Assembly (NCBI GenBank): GCA_030220185.1
Contig: JASPKZ010007526.1
Span: 508,551-572,550 of the forward strand
Direction: 5' to 3'
Length of the DNA stretch: 64,000 nucleotides
DNA from: Diploptera punctata
Taxonomy: Eukaryota > Arthropoda > Insecta > Blattodea > Blaberidae
Shown: positions 42,547 through 53,270 of the stretch, piece by piece
Numbering within the stretch: the first letter of the stretch is position 1
How the letters are laid out: the number at the start of each line of letters is the position of its first letter
Translations under genes and position numbers: made by a program
The notes under the pieces: generated by a model
Databases searched by the model: none
Seen by the model: only the letters and a program-made list of their open reading frames with translations
What the model was told of the DNA's origin: nothing

Positions 42547-42831
42547 ATAAATTTAAAAGTAGTAACAAACTGTTAAATTCTCAACTTGATTTGAATGAAT
42601 CCCCTTTGTTAAATTTAAAAATTTAAATAAATATTGTTGTAATAAATTGAGTTGTGTTGTTGCTTAGATCAGTTGGAACAAAATTCATAATTTGTTAACA
42701 TGTCTGAAGAAGGTACAGTGTACCGAATTATATAATAAATATGAAAATCAAATAAAACTATGTTTTATTTTTATTTAATTAATAAATTAAAATGTTTCAT
42801 ACCTCTCCTCATAAACAGTCTTCTAAGTAAA

Positions 42832-42866
42832 TACCAATTTCGGGATCATGGCAACACCATCCTCAG
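42832..42866 (-). ncRNA. Hammerhead core, F11 left arm
   Basis: Minus strand: CUGAGGA, stem II weak (GG/CC plus wobble), GAAA, stem III UUGGUA (palindrome lost), UU. Confidence 0.5.
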
Positions 42867-42997
42867 TACAATTTTGCCGACTGATGTTATGTCGATCAGA
42901 AGAACCACTTCTTCTTCCCTCTGTTTATCAATCCACCAACAGAGGGAATAAGAAGTGATTCTTCCGATCGACACAACATCAGTTGGCAAAATTGTAA

Positions 42998-43034
42998 GTG
43001 AGGATGGGGTTGCCATGATCCCGAAATTGCAATT
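42998..43034 (+). ncRNA. Hammerhead core, F11 right arm
   Basis: GUGAGGA (first base changed), stem II GGG/CCC, GAAA 43023-43026, palindromic UUGCAA, UU. Confidence 0.5.
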
Positions 43035-43192
43035 TACTTAGAAGATGGTTTATGAGGAGAGGTATGAAACATTTTAATTTATCTTAAATTAAACCTCACA
43101 GTGATTTATTCCTATAAAGTTCAATCATGATATTCATTACATCATCATCAAACGACACGAAGACGACCCCACAGTCAACTAATGACAATATT

Positions 43193-43901
43193 TTAAAAAT
43201 ACAATAGGAAGTAACACTAAGAGGTTTATTTAATGTAATTAAGATATTTTGTCTGTGTATTCTTACCCCTTGTGGTTGTTTTTGTCAAACGTATGTTTCA
43301 AGATTTGTGAGCCCCATCTTCAGCGATTACAGACTGATTTTCCTCAAGTTGTCGGCCCTGATTCTTGACTCCTTCTACCTCTGTCTGTGGTCCAATGAAT
43401 TTACTAATGAGGTTTCTTTCTCTGCAAATTTCAAAATTCATAATTCTTTGCTAGTTCTTCTGTATGTAGATTTTTTCCCATATGGTGAGTTCACTTTTGT
43501 TTTATAACTGTTTTAATAGTTTTGTGTTTACATCTATTTTGTGTTTTTCTGACCAAACGTGAGCAGCCACTGCAGCTTTTTCTACTTCCCCTTTTTTTAC
43601 ATTTCTTATGTGTTCTTTAGTTCTAATGGTTAAATTTCTTTTTTGTTTTCCTCTATATATCTTATCACAATCTGCACATTTTATTGATATATTTCTGATT
43701 TCTTACCATCATCAATCTTACATTTTTGTTGGTTTTTATTAGTTTATTTAAACTATAATCATTCTTCGATACTAAACTAATATTAAATTTTTGAAAAATC
43801 TTTTGAAATTTATTGTATGCCCAAGGGTGATATGTGAATTTCCTATGTTCAACAAAAAACAAACATAAGAGGTAAGAATTCACAGACAAAATATCTTAAT
43901 T
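43193..43901 (-). mobile_element. Penelope-like element, subfamily F8, minus with short inverted right arm
   Basis: AATGACAATATT (43181-43192) and AATGATAATATT (43902-43913) flank it. The minus strand encodes a frameshifted GIY-YIG region (43560-43870). The right 54 nt (43848-43901) are an inverted copy of the left 3' end. Left end long, right end short. A weak hammerhead (CTGAAGA and GAAA, 43296-43323, poor stem II) is present. Confidence 0.82.
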
Positions 43902-44044
43902 AATGATAATATTATTAGCATTGTGAAACTGCTATAGCAACGCGTCAAAGTATATTTTCTAAGTTAAAAGTATATTTTAATTAATAAGTGTAAAGCACAA
44001 AATATGCATTATTAGTATATAGTTTATCTTGCTCATTTGTCACT

Positions 44045-44520
44045 CAGTTGTGTCAGGGATGATTGTCTGTTCTCGCACCATATGGCGTGCTATCTGTCGC
44101 ACTTTTTCCCACACCACTCGCACTTACACTCGTTCATAGGTTGGTGATATGTCTTGGTCTTACACACTTTGAAGTGGAAACCATGCATCGCTAGTCTTGT
44201 CACTGCGTGTCGAAGGTCATACAGGGGTTCCATCCAGTCTTTGTGTACCATCACGTCCGTGCAAAAGAAGTCATCCCATATCTCTCTGTGCTTCCTTTAC
44301 ATGTCTTTCAGTAGTTTCTCATAGTTGGGGGTGGATTGCAGTAGAAGCTGTTGTCTCAAGTCCTTCACCAATGGTAACTCTCCTGTCAGTACATACGCTA
44401 GGCGTGAGGGTGTGAACTTCGATAGGCCCAGAGCTCGTTTCAGGTACGTGCTCTTAATCTTTTCTAGGTCTGCTAGATTCTGGTTTGAGAATAATATACA
44501 GAGCGGCAATGACTCCACAC
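44045..44520 (-). pseudogene. LINE ORF2 C-terminal fragment with His/Cys domain, minus
   Basis: The minus strand reads KIKSTYLKRALGLSKFTPS and LTGELPLVKDLR (post-reverse-transcriptase region), then RHAVTRLAMHGFHFKVC and ECKCEWC after one stop. The RH..TR.A.HGFH...C pattern recurs at 57631-57970. Confidence 0.75.
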
Positions 44521-44678
44521 AAGAGGAAACACATAGAAACCGGGCGGCATTAGAAATAGAAAGAGAACCAATTGCGATCATCAATGACGAAGAACCACTC
44601 ACAGAGGACGAGGACGCCTGGAGAGAAAGAAATGGGTTCGAGTTAGTGAGAAAGAGAAGGGACAGAACAATGGGGTGA
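44490..44678 (+). pseudogene. Unidentified short coding remnant
   Basis: The plus strand ends in an acidic then basic peptide (EEPLTEDEDAWRERNGF, then KRRDRTMG and stop). No repeat partner in the window and no known motif. It could be the end of an ORF1-type protein. Confidence 0.3.
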
Positions 44679-45097
44679 CCAAAAATTAAAAGTATATACA
44701 AGTATGCTTTTCTCATCTTATTCACCCCTTTCTATTACAATGTTTTGATGACTAGAAATTTCCATACTGGAAAAGTCAATATGGAGGTCTAGAAATTTCC
44801 CTCCTGCCCTATAAAATCTGTAGCAAGGGCAGGAAGTCATTCAGGCGTGAAGTGACAGTGATATAGTGAGCAGCGATAGAAACTACAGTGAGTGGACTCA
44901 TTACAAACTATAAAATAATTGTGTTATATATAAACATTAAAACAAGATTAATTAAATTATTACTGCAAAATATGAGTGAACTGTTACTGATAGTTAATTA
45001 TGAATATCAGGACAAATGTCTAGATCTCTTGACGTTTTTATTATTAATTTAACACTTCTCGCTGAAGGATAAATTATATTTGAAGAGAAAAATTTTC

Positions 45098-45170
45098 GCC
45101 TAGACCGAGACTCGAACCCGGGACCCTTGGCTTTCCAGGCCAAGTGCTCTACCAACTGAGCTACCGAGGC
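45098..45170 (-). tRNA. tRNA-like unit
   Basis: GCCTCGG/CTAGGC, D arm, six-bp anticodon stem with a seven-nt loop (CTGGAAA, GGA in anticodon position), B box GGTTCGAGTC. Confidence 0.55.
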
Positions 45171-45448
45171 GAGTTGCGATCCAGATGCAAATTTTTCTCT
45201 TATATACGTTGTAATTCCCTCGTGCCAAATGCTTGAAACTATTGCTTCTATCTTTGCAAATGGTGGCTTCTTAGTTAAGAAGACATTTATTGGGAATTTA
45301 ACACTACTTCATAAAGCCCATAGGGCTTCTATATGTCTTCTTAACTAAGAAGCCGCCATTTGCAAAGATAGAAGCAATGGTTTCAAGCATTTGGCACGAG
45401 GGAATTACAATGTATATAAGAGAAAAATTTGCATCTGGATCGCAACTC

Positions 45449-45521
45449 GCCTCGGTAGCTCAGTTGGTAGAGCACTTGGTCTCGAAAGCCAAGGGTCCCG
45501 GGTTCGAGTCTCGGTCTAGGC
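45449..45521 (+). tRNA. tRNA-like unit
   Basis: As 45098-45170 in plus orientation, with changes in the anticodon stem (TCTCGAAAG). Confidence 0.5.
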
Positions 45522-45647
45522 AAAAATTTTTCTCTTCAAATATAATTTATCCTTCAACGAGAAGTGTTAAATTAATAATAAAAACGTCAATAGAAGCCCT
45601 ACTGGCTTTATAAAGTAGTGTTAAATTCCCAATAAATGTCTTCTTAA

Positions 45648-46845
45648 CCCATAAGCTCACGCGCCAGGGTAAAAAATACCCAGACATTATTCTTTTTGTT
45701 GGCAACACTGTGTTTGAATTTAAATTTATCTGCCGTTTTCAGTACCTTTCTTTCAGATATTTTTGCATTGTTGTATGTAAGATTTAGTTAGTTTTCCTGT
45801 GACTGCAGGAGTTTATGCATGCATATATCAAGATTGGGTAGGTACTACCCAGCGCGTGTGAATAAGTAACATAAATAGTGAATCATTTTATTTGTGCACC
45901 ATTTCTATTTTCCATTACAAAATGGACTTACAATATAGGCAAAGTTGACAAATAGTAAACTGGCTAAATGAAGAATTTAGATGTTATTGAACATGAATCA
46001 GGAGATGAAGCCGATCATCTCTCCGAAAGTGAACATAATTCTGATACAGAACAGGAAGCAACTATGAGTGATGAAGACTATGAGGATGATGCTCCACTGT
46101 CTCAGTTTGTTAGTTACAAAGGTAAAGATGGAACTTATTGGAGAAAATAGATCCACTATTCGAAGATTGGCTGGTGTGGAGGAACAAACCCAATCAATAC
46201 AGAAACGTATGAAGATGTCTTCAGTTTGATGTGAAGTATGTCCGAAGAAGAAAGATCGTAAAACAACTATTTCATGCCACAGCTGTACCAAGATGATCTG
46301 TAAAGAACATTCTGTGCCTTTCTGCGAGGGGTGTGCCAATTCTGATGCTGGAAGTGACAATAGTGTTTGAGTGAGTGGCTCCCAAATGCTATAATCATTA
46401 TTTATTTCTAATTAATGTTAGCACTGAACAAGAAACATAATATTGCAGTATTTTTTCTGAAGAACATTATTGTGTAGTTAATGCTCATGTGCATTGTTAA
46501 TTTTTTTAGGGGGGGGGCAAATCCCGATTCAGGAAGTGAACATAGTGTGTGAGTGGCTGCTAAATATATATGACTTTTTCATCATTTTTGTTGGCACTGA
46601 AATACTACAGCATTTTTGTGAAGAAAATGTAGTACATACTTAGATCTTATTTTATGTATTGTTAAATTAAACAATAAATAATTTAGACATGGTCAAATGA
46701 AGGATAGTCATGGTCAAAATAAATATATAATTATAGAATATTCTAAAAATTACATTTTGCTGTTAATATCACTTAATAAAGTTTCGGGTAAAAAATACCC
46801 AGCGCGTGTGGTAACGGTGCAAAATTATGCGCATGTTCTGATGGG
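45648..46845 (+). mobile_element. piggyBac-like deletion derivative 2
   Basis: TTAA lies on both sides (45644-45647, 46846-46849). Termini CCCAT and ATGGG are inverted, with an internal GGGTAAAAAATACCC near both ends. It keeps the two ends of a transposase gene but not the catalytic centre. Excision restores CTTCTTAACTAAGAAGCC as seen at 45342-45360. Confidence 0.88.
45968..46370 (+). pseudogene. piggyBac transposase remnant: acidic N terminus and Cys-rich C terminus
   Basis: MKNLDVIEHESGDEADHL and further acidic residues (45968-46150) resemble the N-terminal part of piggyBac transposases. After a stop and a deletion junction, a different frame gives CEVCPKKKDRKTTISCHSC, CKEHSVPFCEGC and a stop at 46368-46370, the C-terminal cysteine-rich domain that binds the element ends. 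The DDD catalytic core is deleted. An in-frame TGA lies just before the Cys-rich part. Confidence 0.82.
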
Positions 46846-46953
46846 TTAACTAAGAAGCCGCCATTTGCAAAGATAGAAGCAATGGTTTCAAGCATTTGGC
46901 ACGAGAGAATTACAACGTATATAAGAGAAAAATTTGCGTCTGGATCGCAACTC

Positions 46954-47026
46954 ACCTCGGTAACTCAGTTGGTAGAGCACTTGGCCTGGAAAGTCAAGGG
47001 TCCCGGGTTCGAGTCTCGGTCTAGGC
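46954..47026 (+). tRNA. tRNA-like unit
   Basis: First position changed (ACCTCGG) and an A in the D arm (TAACTC), otherwise as 45098-45170. Confidence 0.45.
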
Positions 47027-47281
47027 GAAAATTTTTCTCTTCAAATATAGTCTAGATCTCTGTTCCAAGCCTCACATTATTCAATAGTCTTCTGCCACAT
47101 GTAAGAAATTTGCCTATTCAGACATTCAGGAGAACTGTTAGGGAACAGTTCGTTATTTATTTAGGTAAAATTTAACCACTCACCTAATTGATTATACTTT
47201 CATAGGAAAAATCACTATGAGGTTTAATTTAAGAATTAAATTAATGTTTTTATTACCTCACCTCATATCCTTTTTCTTCTA

Positions 47282-47314
47282 GACTTCAGTTTCAGAGCTC
47301 ATCTCCATCATCAG
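47282..47314 (-). ncRNA. Hammerhead ribozyme core, nested F3 left arm
   Basis: Minus strand: CUGAUGA, stem II GGAG/CUCU, GAAA, stem III CUGAAG (palindrome weakened), UC. Confidence 0.65.
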
Positions 47315-47724
47315 TAGCCTCTGGTCGACCGGTGTTGTGTTGTTTCTTGGCGGTTTTCTTCTTCCTTCTATCGGTGGACCGATGAACCTTTGGATCAGTT
47401 CAAATTTGTGGGAGTTTCAAAATTCATGAGTTTATCTTTCTTGTTTTTTTTGGATGTGAATTTTTTCCCAGACCGTGAGTTCTTTCTGTTTATGTGTATG
47501 TTTGATTAGGTTAGCTTTTGTATCGATTAAATGTTTTTCAGACCAAGCATGGGCTGCTACAACTGACTTGTCCACTTCATCCTTTTTTACATTTTTAAGA
47601 TGTTCTTTCAATCTAGTTAAAAGATAAACTCATGAATTTCAAAACTCCCGCAAATTTTGACCTGATCCAGAGGTTCATCGGTCCACCGATAGAAGGAAGA
47701 AGAAATGACATAACACCGATCGAC

Positions 47725-47766
47725 CTGATGATGGAGATGATGGAGATAAGCTCTGAAACTGCAGTC
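47725..47766 (+). ncRNA. Hammerhead core with internal duplication, nested F3 right arm
   Basis: CUGAUGA 47725-47731, then a GATGATGGA duplication lengthening stem II, GAAA 47755-47758, CUGCAG, UC. Confidence 0.55.
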
Positions 47767-47837
47767 TAGAAGAAAAATGATATGAGGTGAGGTAATAAAA
47801 ACATTAATTTAACACTTACCTCATATTTTTCTTCTTA

Positions 47838-47876
47838 TACTAGTTTCGGAACTTTATATTTCTGTTCCATCATCAG
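47838..47876 (-). ncRNA. Hammerhead ribozyme core, F10
   Basis: Minus strand: CUGAUGA, five-bp stem II GGAAC/GUUCC with an 11-nt loop, GAAA, palindromic CUAG, UA. The core is intact. Confidence 0.78.
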
Positions 47877-48607
47877 ACTCCTGTGACCGTTGTTCTGTCA
47901 TCTTGAAGCCCTGTCTTTCATTCTCTCATTGGCAGACTGAAAAACCTCAAAATCAGGCCATTCTCTCCGGGAATTTCCAAGTTTGTCAATTTCTCCTTTT
48001 TGCTCCTTTGAATGTAGATCTTTTTCTAAACAGTGAGTTCTTTTGGTTTTTCTATTGGTTTTAATAATTTAGCCTTCTTTTTGATAAGATGTTTTTCGGA
48101 CTATGCATGGGCAGCCACTGCAGATTTTATACTTCCCCTTTCTTGACGTTCATGAAATGTTATTGCACTCTAGTTTTCAAATTTCTCTTAGTTTTTCCTA
48201 AGTAGAATTTCTCACATTCTTCACATTTAATCTAATAAATCCTTGATTTGTTTTCTTCTTCTATTTTCTCACTTTTGTTAGGTCTAATCAATCTACTGAT
48301 GTTATAGTCTTTTGGGTGCCAACCTTATGTTGAAATTTAAAAAAAATTTTGGAACTTGTAACTCAAAATTTGAGGTGAGTGATAAAATTTACCTAAATGA
48401 ATATACCACATTGTGTGAATTCCTAATGTAAGTAGTTAGTTATTGAATCTATGGAGTAAATCATTTTTATGGTTCATTTCTACATTTATTATATCTTTAT
48501 AATACCTTTGGCATTATATATTTATGTATCTATCTCTCTATCTATAGGTCTCAGTACTGTATTGAGTATGTCATCCAATACAATAATATGAAAGTTTTGA
48601 TTTTCAG

Positions 48608-48823
48608 GGAAATAAGGTATTCAACAGAGAAACACACAACCTAACTTCATTTCCTCGCCTGGCCACCAAGTCAGAATCATATAAGTTGCCTCTGAATTTA
48701 CACAATTTGCAGAAACCAACACCTCAACCCTCTACAAAATTTATGAAGACAAAAGTTAGTACACCAACAATTTCCCATAAAAATTTACTATGTAATTATA
48801 TTGCACGTGAAATTAAATTCTGA
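48608..48823 (+). CDS. WD40 protein gene, last exon (J)
   Basis: TTTGATTTTCAG precedes. Phase 0 in. It encodes GNKVFNRETHNLTSFPRLA and a Pro/Lys-rich tail, ending at TGA 48821-48823. A possible donor GTTAGT at 48755 offers an alternative, but the frame continues 23 codons to a stop followed by polyadenylation signals, so a terminal exon is preferred. Total predicted length in the window is 605 residues. Confidence 0.75.
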   Translation, partial: GNKVFNRETHNLTSFPRLATKSESYKLPLNLHNLQKPTPQPSTKFMKTKVSTPTISHKNLLCNYIAREIKF

Positions 48824-48827
48824 CATT

Positions 48828-48849
48828 AATAAATTTGAAATGGAATAAA
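48828..48849 (+). terminator. Two polyadenylation signals of the WD40 gene
   Basis: AATAAA at 48828-48833 and 48844-48849, 5 and 21 nt after the stop codon. A very short 3' UTR is implied. Confidence 0.6.
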
Positions 48850-49177
48850 TTACACCATTCTTTTAATTATTTAAGTTTAAAGAAAAATCATGCACATATG
48901 TGTTATATCTATTTTTTTTTTTTTTGCAACTTTCCTTGTAAACTCAAACAAGTTTTAAAAAAGAGAGAGAGAGCAGTTAGATACCTTTATCTTAATATAT
49001 TTTGAGTTGTATTTTGACTCACCTCATATTTCTTGACTCCTTCTCAGACTCGAGTTTCTTCACTGCATCTGTGACATCATGGTTACAACTGCCTGCTATA
49101 TAGGGAATGCATGTAAAACTAGATATGTATTTTATTTTACATTGCTTTTCAACATTTCAAGACATTAGCTTTGCTAT

Positions 49178-49451
49178 GTCCACCACTGTGGTCTCAAGGT
49201 AGGGTGCTGCCTTGTCACGCAGCAGGCCCGGGTTCGATTCCTGGTCAGGACAGTCTCCTGGGAGAGTTTTTTTCAGGGTTTTTCCTCACCTGTAAGACAA
49301 ATGTCAAGAAGCTTAGGGCCTTCACTTGTATGGAAAGCAACAGGAAGCTACCACACCTATAATTCCCTAGTAAAGCTGCAAAGCATAGCATAAAAATGCT
49401 ATGATTGTATTGAAAGACCTGCCCTCGGGCAGAATTACTATGGATGGATGG
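49178..49451 (+). repeat. SINE group S1, plus, full length
   Basis: AGCTTTGCTAT flanks it (49167-49177, 49452-49462). tRNA-like head with B box GGGTTCGATTCC, body, and tail ending TGGATGGATGG. It marks the left edge of the satellite. Confidence 0.87.
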
Positions 49452-49462
49452 AGCTTTGCTAT

Positions 49463-50219
49463 TCAAAATTTCAAAAACTAAAAAAATACTATCTAGAAGG
49501 TGTGTCCAGGGTTTATAATGCAAAAAATCCGGTCTAAATCCAAAATTTCGAAATTGAGTTTCCCAAGGCTTCAGTCTTGGTGTTTTTCAAAAAATTTCAA
49601 AAACTACAAAATTACTATTTGGTCGGTGTATCCAGGATTTATAATGCAAAATATCAGGTCTATATCCAAAATTTCAGAATGGAGTTTTCCAAGGCTATAG
49701 TCTTGGTGTTTAAAAAAGATGTCAAAATTTTGAAAATTTCAGAAACTCCAAAAATACTATCTAAAGGATATGTCCGGGATTTATAATGCAAAAAATCCGG
49801 TCTAAATCCAAAATTTGAAAATTGAGTTTCCCAATGCTTCAGTCTTGGTATTTTTAAAAAAATGTCGAAAATTCAAAAACTACAAAAATACTATCTACAG
49901 CTTATATCCGGGATTTATAATGCAAAAAATCCGGTCTAAATCCCAAAATTCAAATTTGTTTTTTAAAAAAGTGTCAAAATTTTAAAAATTTCAAAAATGG
50001 CAAAAATACAATCTAGAGGGTCAGTCCGGGATTTAGAATGCAAAAAATCCGGTCTAAATATAAAATTTCACAATTGAGTTTTCCAATGCTTCGAAAAAAG
50101 TCAAATTTTTCAAAATTTCAAAAAGTACAAACATATTATCTAGAGGGTGCGTCCGGGATTTATAATTCTAGAAATCCGGTCTAAATGTAAAATTTCAAAT
50201 TTTAGTTTTTCAAGGCTAG
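49463..50219 (+). repeat. Satellite array, block 1 (about 142-bp monomer, orientation A)
   Basis: Each monomer carries GTCCGGGATTTATAATGCA, AAATCCGGTCTAAAT, a TTTCCAAGGCTATAGTCTTG segment and TACTATCTAGA. Diverged monomers with indels, as expected at an array edge. Confidence 0.92.
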
Positions 50220-50233
50220 AGTCTTACTGTTTC

Positions 50234-50862
50234 AAATACCTAGGAACAATAATCACAAATAGGAATGAGATGCACAAAGAAATTAAACATAGGCTCAATT
50301 CTGGAAATGCATGCTATTATGCATTGCAGAGGCTCTTGATGTCCCAACTCCTTTCAAAAAACGTTAAACTGAAAACATATAAAACAATTATTCTACCAGT
50401 TATATTATATGGGTGCGAAACATGGACTCTTACTTTAAGAGAGGAAAGGAGATTACAAGTATTTGAGAATAAAGTACTTAGGAAAATTTTTGGACCAAAG
50501 AGAGATGAACAGACAGGTGAATGGAGAAGACTACATAACAATGAACTACATGGTCTTTACAGGAAGCCAGATATAATAAGAATAGTTAAGTCTCGTAGAC
50601 TGCGATGGGCAGGACATGTTGCACGTATGGGGAATGAAAGACTTGCATGGAAGCTTCTTGTAGGAAAGCCAGAGGGAAAACGCCCAGTTGGTAGACCAAG
50701 AATGAGGTGGGAGAATAACATTAACTATGATTTGAGGGAAGTAGATTATACAGGGAATGATTGGAAAACATTAGCTCAGGATAGGGATGTAATGAGAGCT
50801 TGTGTCCGTGCGGCCATGAACCTACGGGTTCGATAGTGCCAGTGAGTAAGTAAGTAAGTAAA
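50234..50862 (+). mobile_element. 5'-truncated LINE inserted in the satellite
   Basis: AGTCTTACTGTTTC flanks it at 50220-50233 and 50863-50876. An open frame runs from the truncation to the stop at 50834-50836: YLGTIITNRNEMHKEI, ILPVILYGCETWTLTLREE, RLRWAGHVARMGNERLAWKL, ending AAMNLRVR. These are the post-palm and C-terminal parts of an ORF2; no catalytic box remains. A (GTAA)n tail follows. No stops, so the insertion is comparatively recent. Confidence 0.92.
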
Positions 50863-50876
50863 AGTCTTACTGTTTC

Positions 50877-53270
50877 TCAAAAAAATGTCTAAATGCAAAA
50901 TTTCAAATTTTAGTTTTTCAAGGCTAGAGTCTTGCTGTTTCTCAAAAAAAGTCAAAATTTGAAAAACTCCAAATATACTATCTAGAGGGTGTATCCGGGA
51001 TTGATAATGCAAAAAATCAGGTCTAAACCAAAATTTCAAAATAGAGATTTCTGAGACTATAGTCTTGATGTTTTTTATAAATATGTCCAAATTTTCAAAA
51101 TTTCAAGAACTACGAAAATACTATCTAGATGGTGTGTCCGGGATTTATAATGCAAAAAATCCGGTCTAGTTCCGAAATTTTAAAATTGAGTTTTCAAAGG
51201 CTATAGTTTTGGGTTTTCAAAAAAAAATGTCAAACTTTTCAAAACTTCAAAAAGTACAAAAATACTACCTAGAGGCTGCGTCTTGGATTTATGTGCAAAA
51301 AGTCCCGTCTAAATCCAAAATTCAAATTTGAGGTTTCCTGGCGATTTAAAAAAAAGTCAAAACTTTCAGAATTTCAAAAACTACAAAAATACTATCTATA
51401 GGCTGTGTCCGGGGTCTATAATGCAAAAATCCGGTCTAAATCCAAAATTTCGAAATTGGTTTATATAGTTATAGGCTATAGTTTTTGTGTTTTTCAAAAA
51501 AAAATTCAAAAACTACAGAAATACTATATATAGGCTGTGTCCGGGATTTATAATGCAAAATATCCGACTAAATGAACAATTTCAAAATAGATTTTTCCAA
51601 GGCTATAGTCGTGGTATTTTCAAAAAAACACTGTCCGGGATTTATAATGTAAAAATTCCGGTTTAAATGCATATTTTCAAAATTGAGTTTTCCAAGTCTA
51701 TAGTCTTGGTTTTTTTTCCAAAAAAGTCAAAATTTTCGAAATTTCAAAAACTGCAAAAATACCATCTAGACGGTGTGTCCGGGATATATAATGCAAAAAA
51801 ATCCGGTCTAAATCCAAAATTTCAGAATTCAGATTTTCCAAGACTACAGTCTCGGTGTTTTTCCAAAAAATGTCAAAATTTTCAAAATAAAAAAAAAAAC
51901 TATCTAGAGGCTGTTCCGGGATTTATATTGCAAAAAATACGGTCTAAATCCAAAATTTAAAAATTGAGTTTTCCAAAGCTATGGTCTGTGTTTTTCCAAA
52001 AAAATGTCAAAATTTTAGAAATTTCAAAAACTGCAAAAATACACTCTAGAGGGTGTGTCCGGCATTTATAGTGCAAAAAAATCCGGTCTAAACCCAATAT
52101 TTTCCGGTCTAAACCCAATATTTAAATATCGAGTTTTCCAAGACTAAGGTCTTGTTGTTTTGCCAAAAAAAACATTTTCGAATTCTCAAAAACTGCAAAA
52201 ATACTAATAATAGGGTGTGTCCGCGATTTATAATGGAAAAAATCCGATCTAAGTTCAAAATTTCAAAATAGAGTTTTCCAAAAAATGTCAAGATTATCGA
52301 AATTTCAGAAATTAAAAAAATACTAGAGGGTGCGTCCGGGATTTATAATGCAAAAAATTCGGTCTAAATACAACATTTCAAATTTGAGTTTTCCAAGGCT
52401 ATAGTCTTGACGTTTTTCGAAAAAAATGTCAAAATTTTCGAAATTTAAAAAACTGCAAAAATACTCTCTAGAGGGTGTGTCCGGGATTTATAATTAAAAA
52501 AATCCGGTCTAAATCCAAAATTTCAAAATTGAGTTTTCCAAGGTTGTGTTTTTCCAAAAAATTTTAAAATTTTCGAAAATCTCAAAATTTTCGAAAATTC
52601 AAAAACTGTAAAAATACAATCTAGAGGATGTGTCCGGGATTTATGATGCAAAATATCCGATCTAGATCCAAAATTTCAAAATAGAGTTTTCCAGGTCTAT
52701 AGTCACGGTGTTTTTCCAAAAAAAAGTCAAAATTTTCGAAATTTCAAGAACTGCAAAAATACTATCTAGAAGCTATGTCCGGGATTTATAATGCAAAAAA
52801 TCCGGTCTCAATCCAAAATTTCAAAATTGAGTTTTCCAAGTTTATAGTCTTGGTGTTTTTCCAAAAAATGTCAAATATTTTACAAATTTCATATAGAGCA
52901 AAAATACTCTCTAGAAGGTGTGTCCGGGATTTATAATTAAAAAATCCGGTCTAAATCCAAAATTTCAAAATTGAGTTTTCCAAGGCTGGTGTTTTTACAA
53001 AAAATGTCTAAATTTCCGAAATTTCAATAACTGTAAAAATACTATCTAGAGTTTGTGTCCGGGATTTATAATGCAAAATATCCGATCTAAATCCAAAATT
53101 GCAAAATTGATTTTTCCATGTCTAGAGTCTCGGTCTTCTTCAAAAAATTTCAGAATTTTCGAAATTACAAAAACTGCGAAAATACTATCTAGAAGCTATG
53201 TCCTGAAATTTTAATGCAAGAAATCCGGTCTAAATCGAAAATTTCAAAATTGATCCTTCCAAGGCTATAA
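50877..53270 (+). repeat. Satellite array, block 2 (orientation A)
   Basis: Continues block 1 in the same orientation, with monomers of variable length due to small deletions. Open frames here are monomer-period artefacts. Confidence 0.93.

Larger units (their letters stand above)
41890..42755 (+). mobile_element. Penelope-like element, subfamily F9 (divergent GIY-YIG)
   Basis: Contains the linker, a GIY-YIG domain distinct from the F1-F8 type, the C-terminal EAVEINKFK tail and the hammerhead region. At 42700 the core keeps CUGAAGA and stem II but a short deletion removes GAAAC through the cut site. A 112-bp hairpin insertion sits at 42435-42546. Confidence 0.78.
42790..43110. mobile_element. 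Palindromic PLE copy, subfamily F11
   Basis: The arms meet near 42930 inside the GPP.EGRR-like coding remnant. Right end long (AAACCTCACAGTGATTTATTCC). Confidence 0.75.
45030..47049. mobile_element. Composite of three tRNA-like units containing a piggyBac insertion
   Basis: GTCTAGATCTCT flanks it at 45018-45029 and 47050-47061. tRNA-like units at 45098-45170 (minus), 45449-45521 and 46954-47026 (plus). Left end long, right end short. A piggyBac-like element (45648-46845) sits at TTAA in the second linker; without it the two plus units are about 300 bp apart. Confidence 0.88.
47186..47810. mobile_element. Palindromic PLE copy, subfamily F3, nested in F10
   Basis: Flanked by CACTCACCT and CACTTACCT. 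The left arm is longer (to about 47630, including part of GIY-YIG coding on the minus strand); the right arm begins near 47625. Left end long (AAATCACTATGAGGTTT). Confidence 0.8.
47158..48433 (-). mobile_element. Penelope-like element, subfamily F10, containing an F3 insertion
   Basis: AGTTCGTTATT (47147-47157) and AGTTAGTTATT (48434-48444) flank it. Left end short, right end long. The minus strand about 48000-48330 encodes a decayed GIY-YIG and linker. The F3 element 47186-47810 separates the outermost 28 nt from the rest. Confidence 0.78.

Noticed and set aside
42700..42730. Intact hammerhead ribozyme at the end of the F9 element
   Set aside because: A short deletion removes the last A of GAAA, stem III and the cleavage site.
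43296..43323. Hammerhead ribozyme in F8
   Set aside because: CTGAAGA and GAAA are there on the minus strand but I could not pair a stem II of more than two bases.
48755..48760. GTTAGT as donor of the last visible WD40 exon
   Set aside because: Possible, but the frame runs on to a stop with two polyadenylation signals and no further in-phase exon is visible before the satellite.
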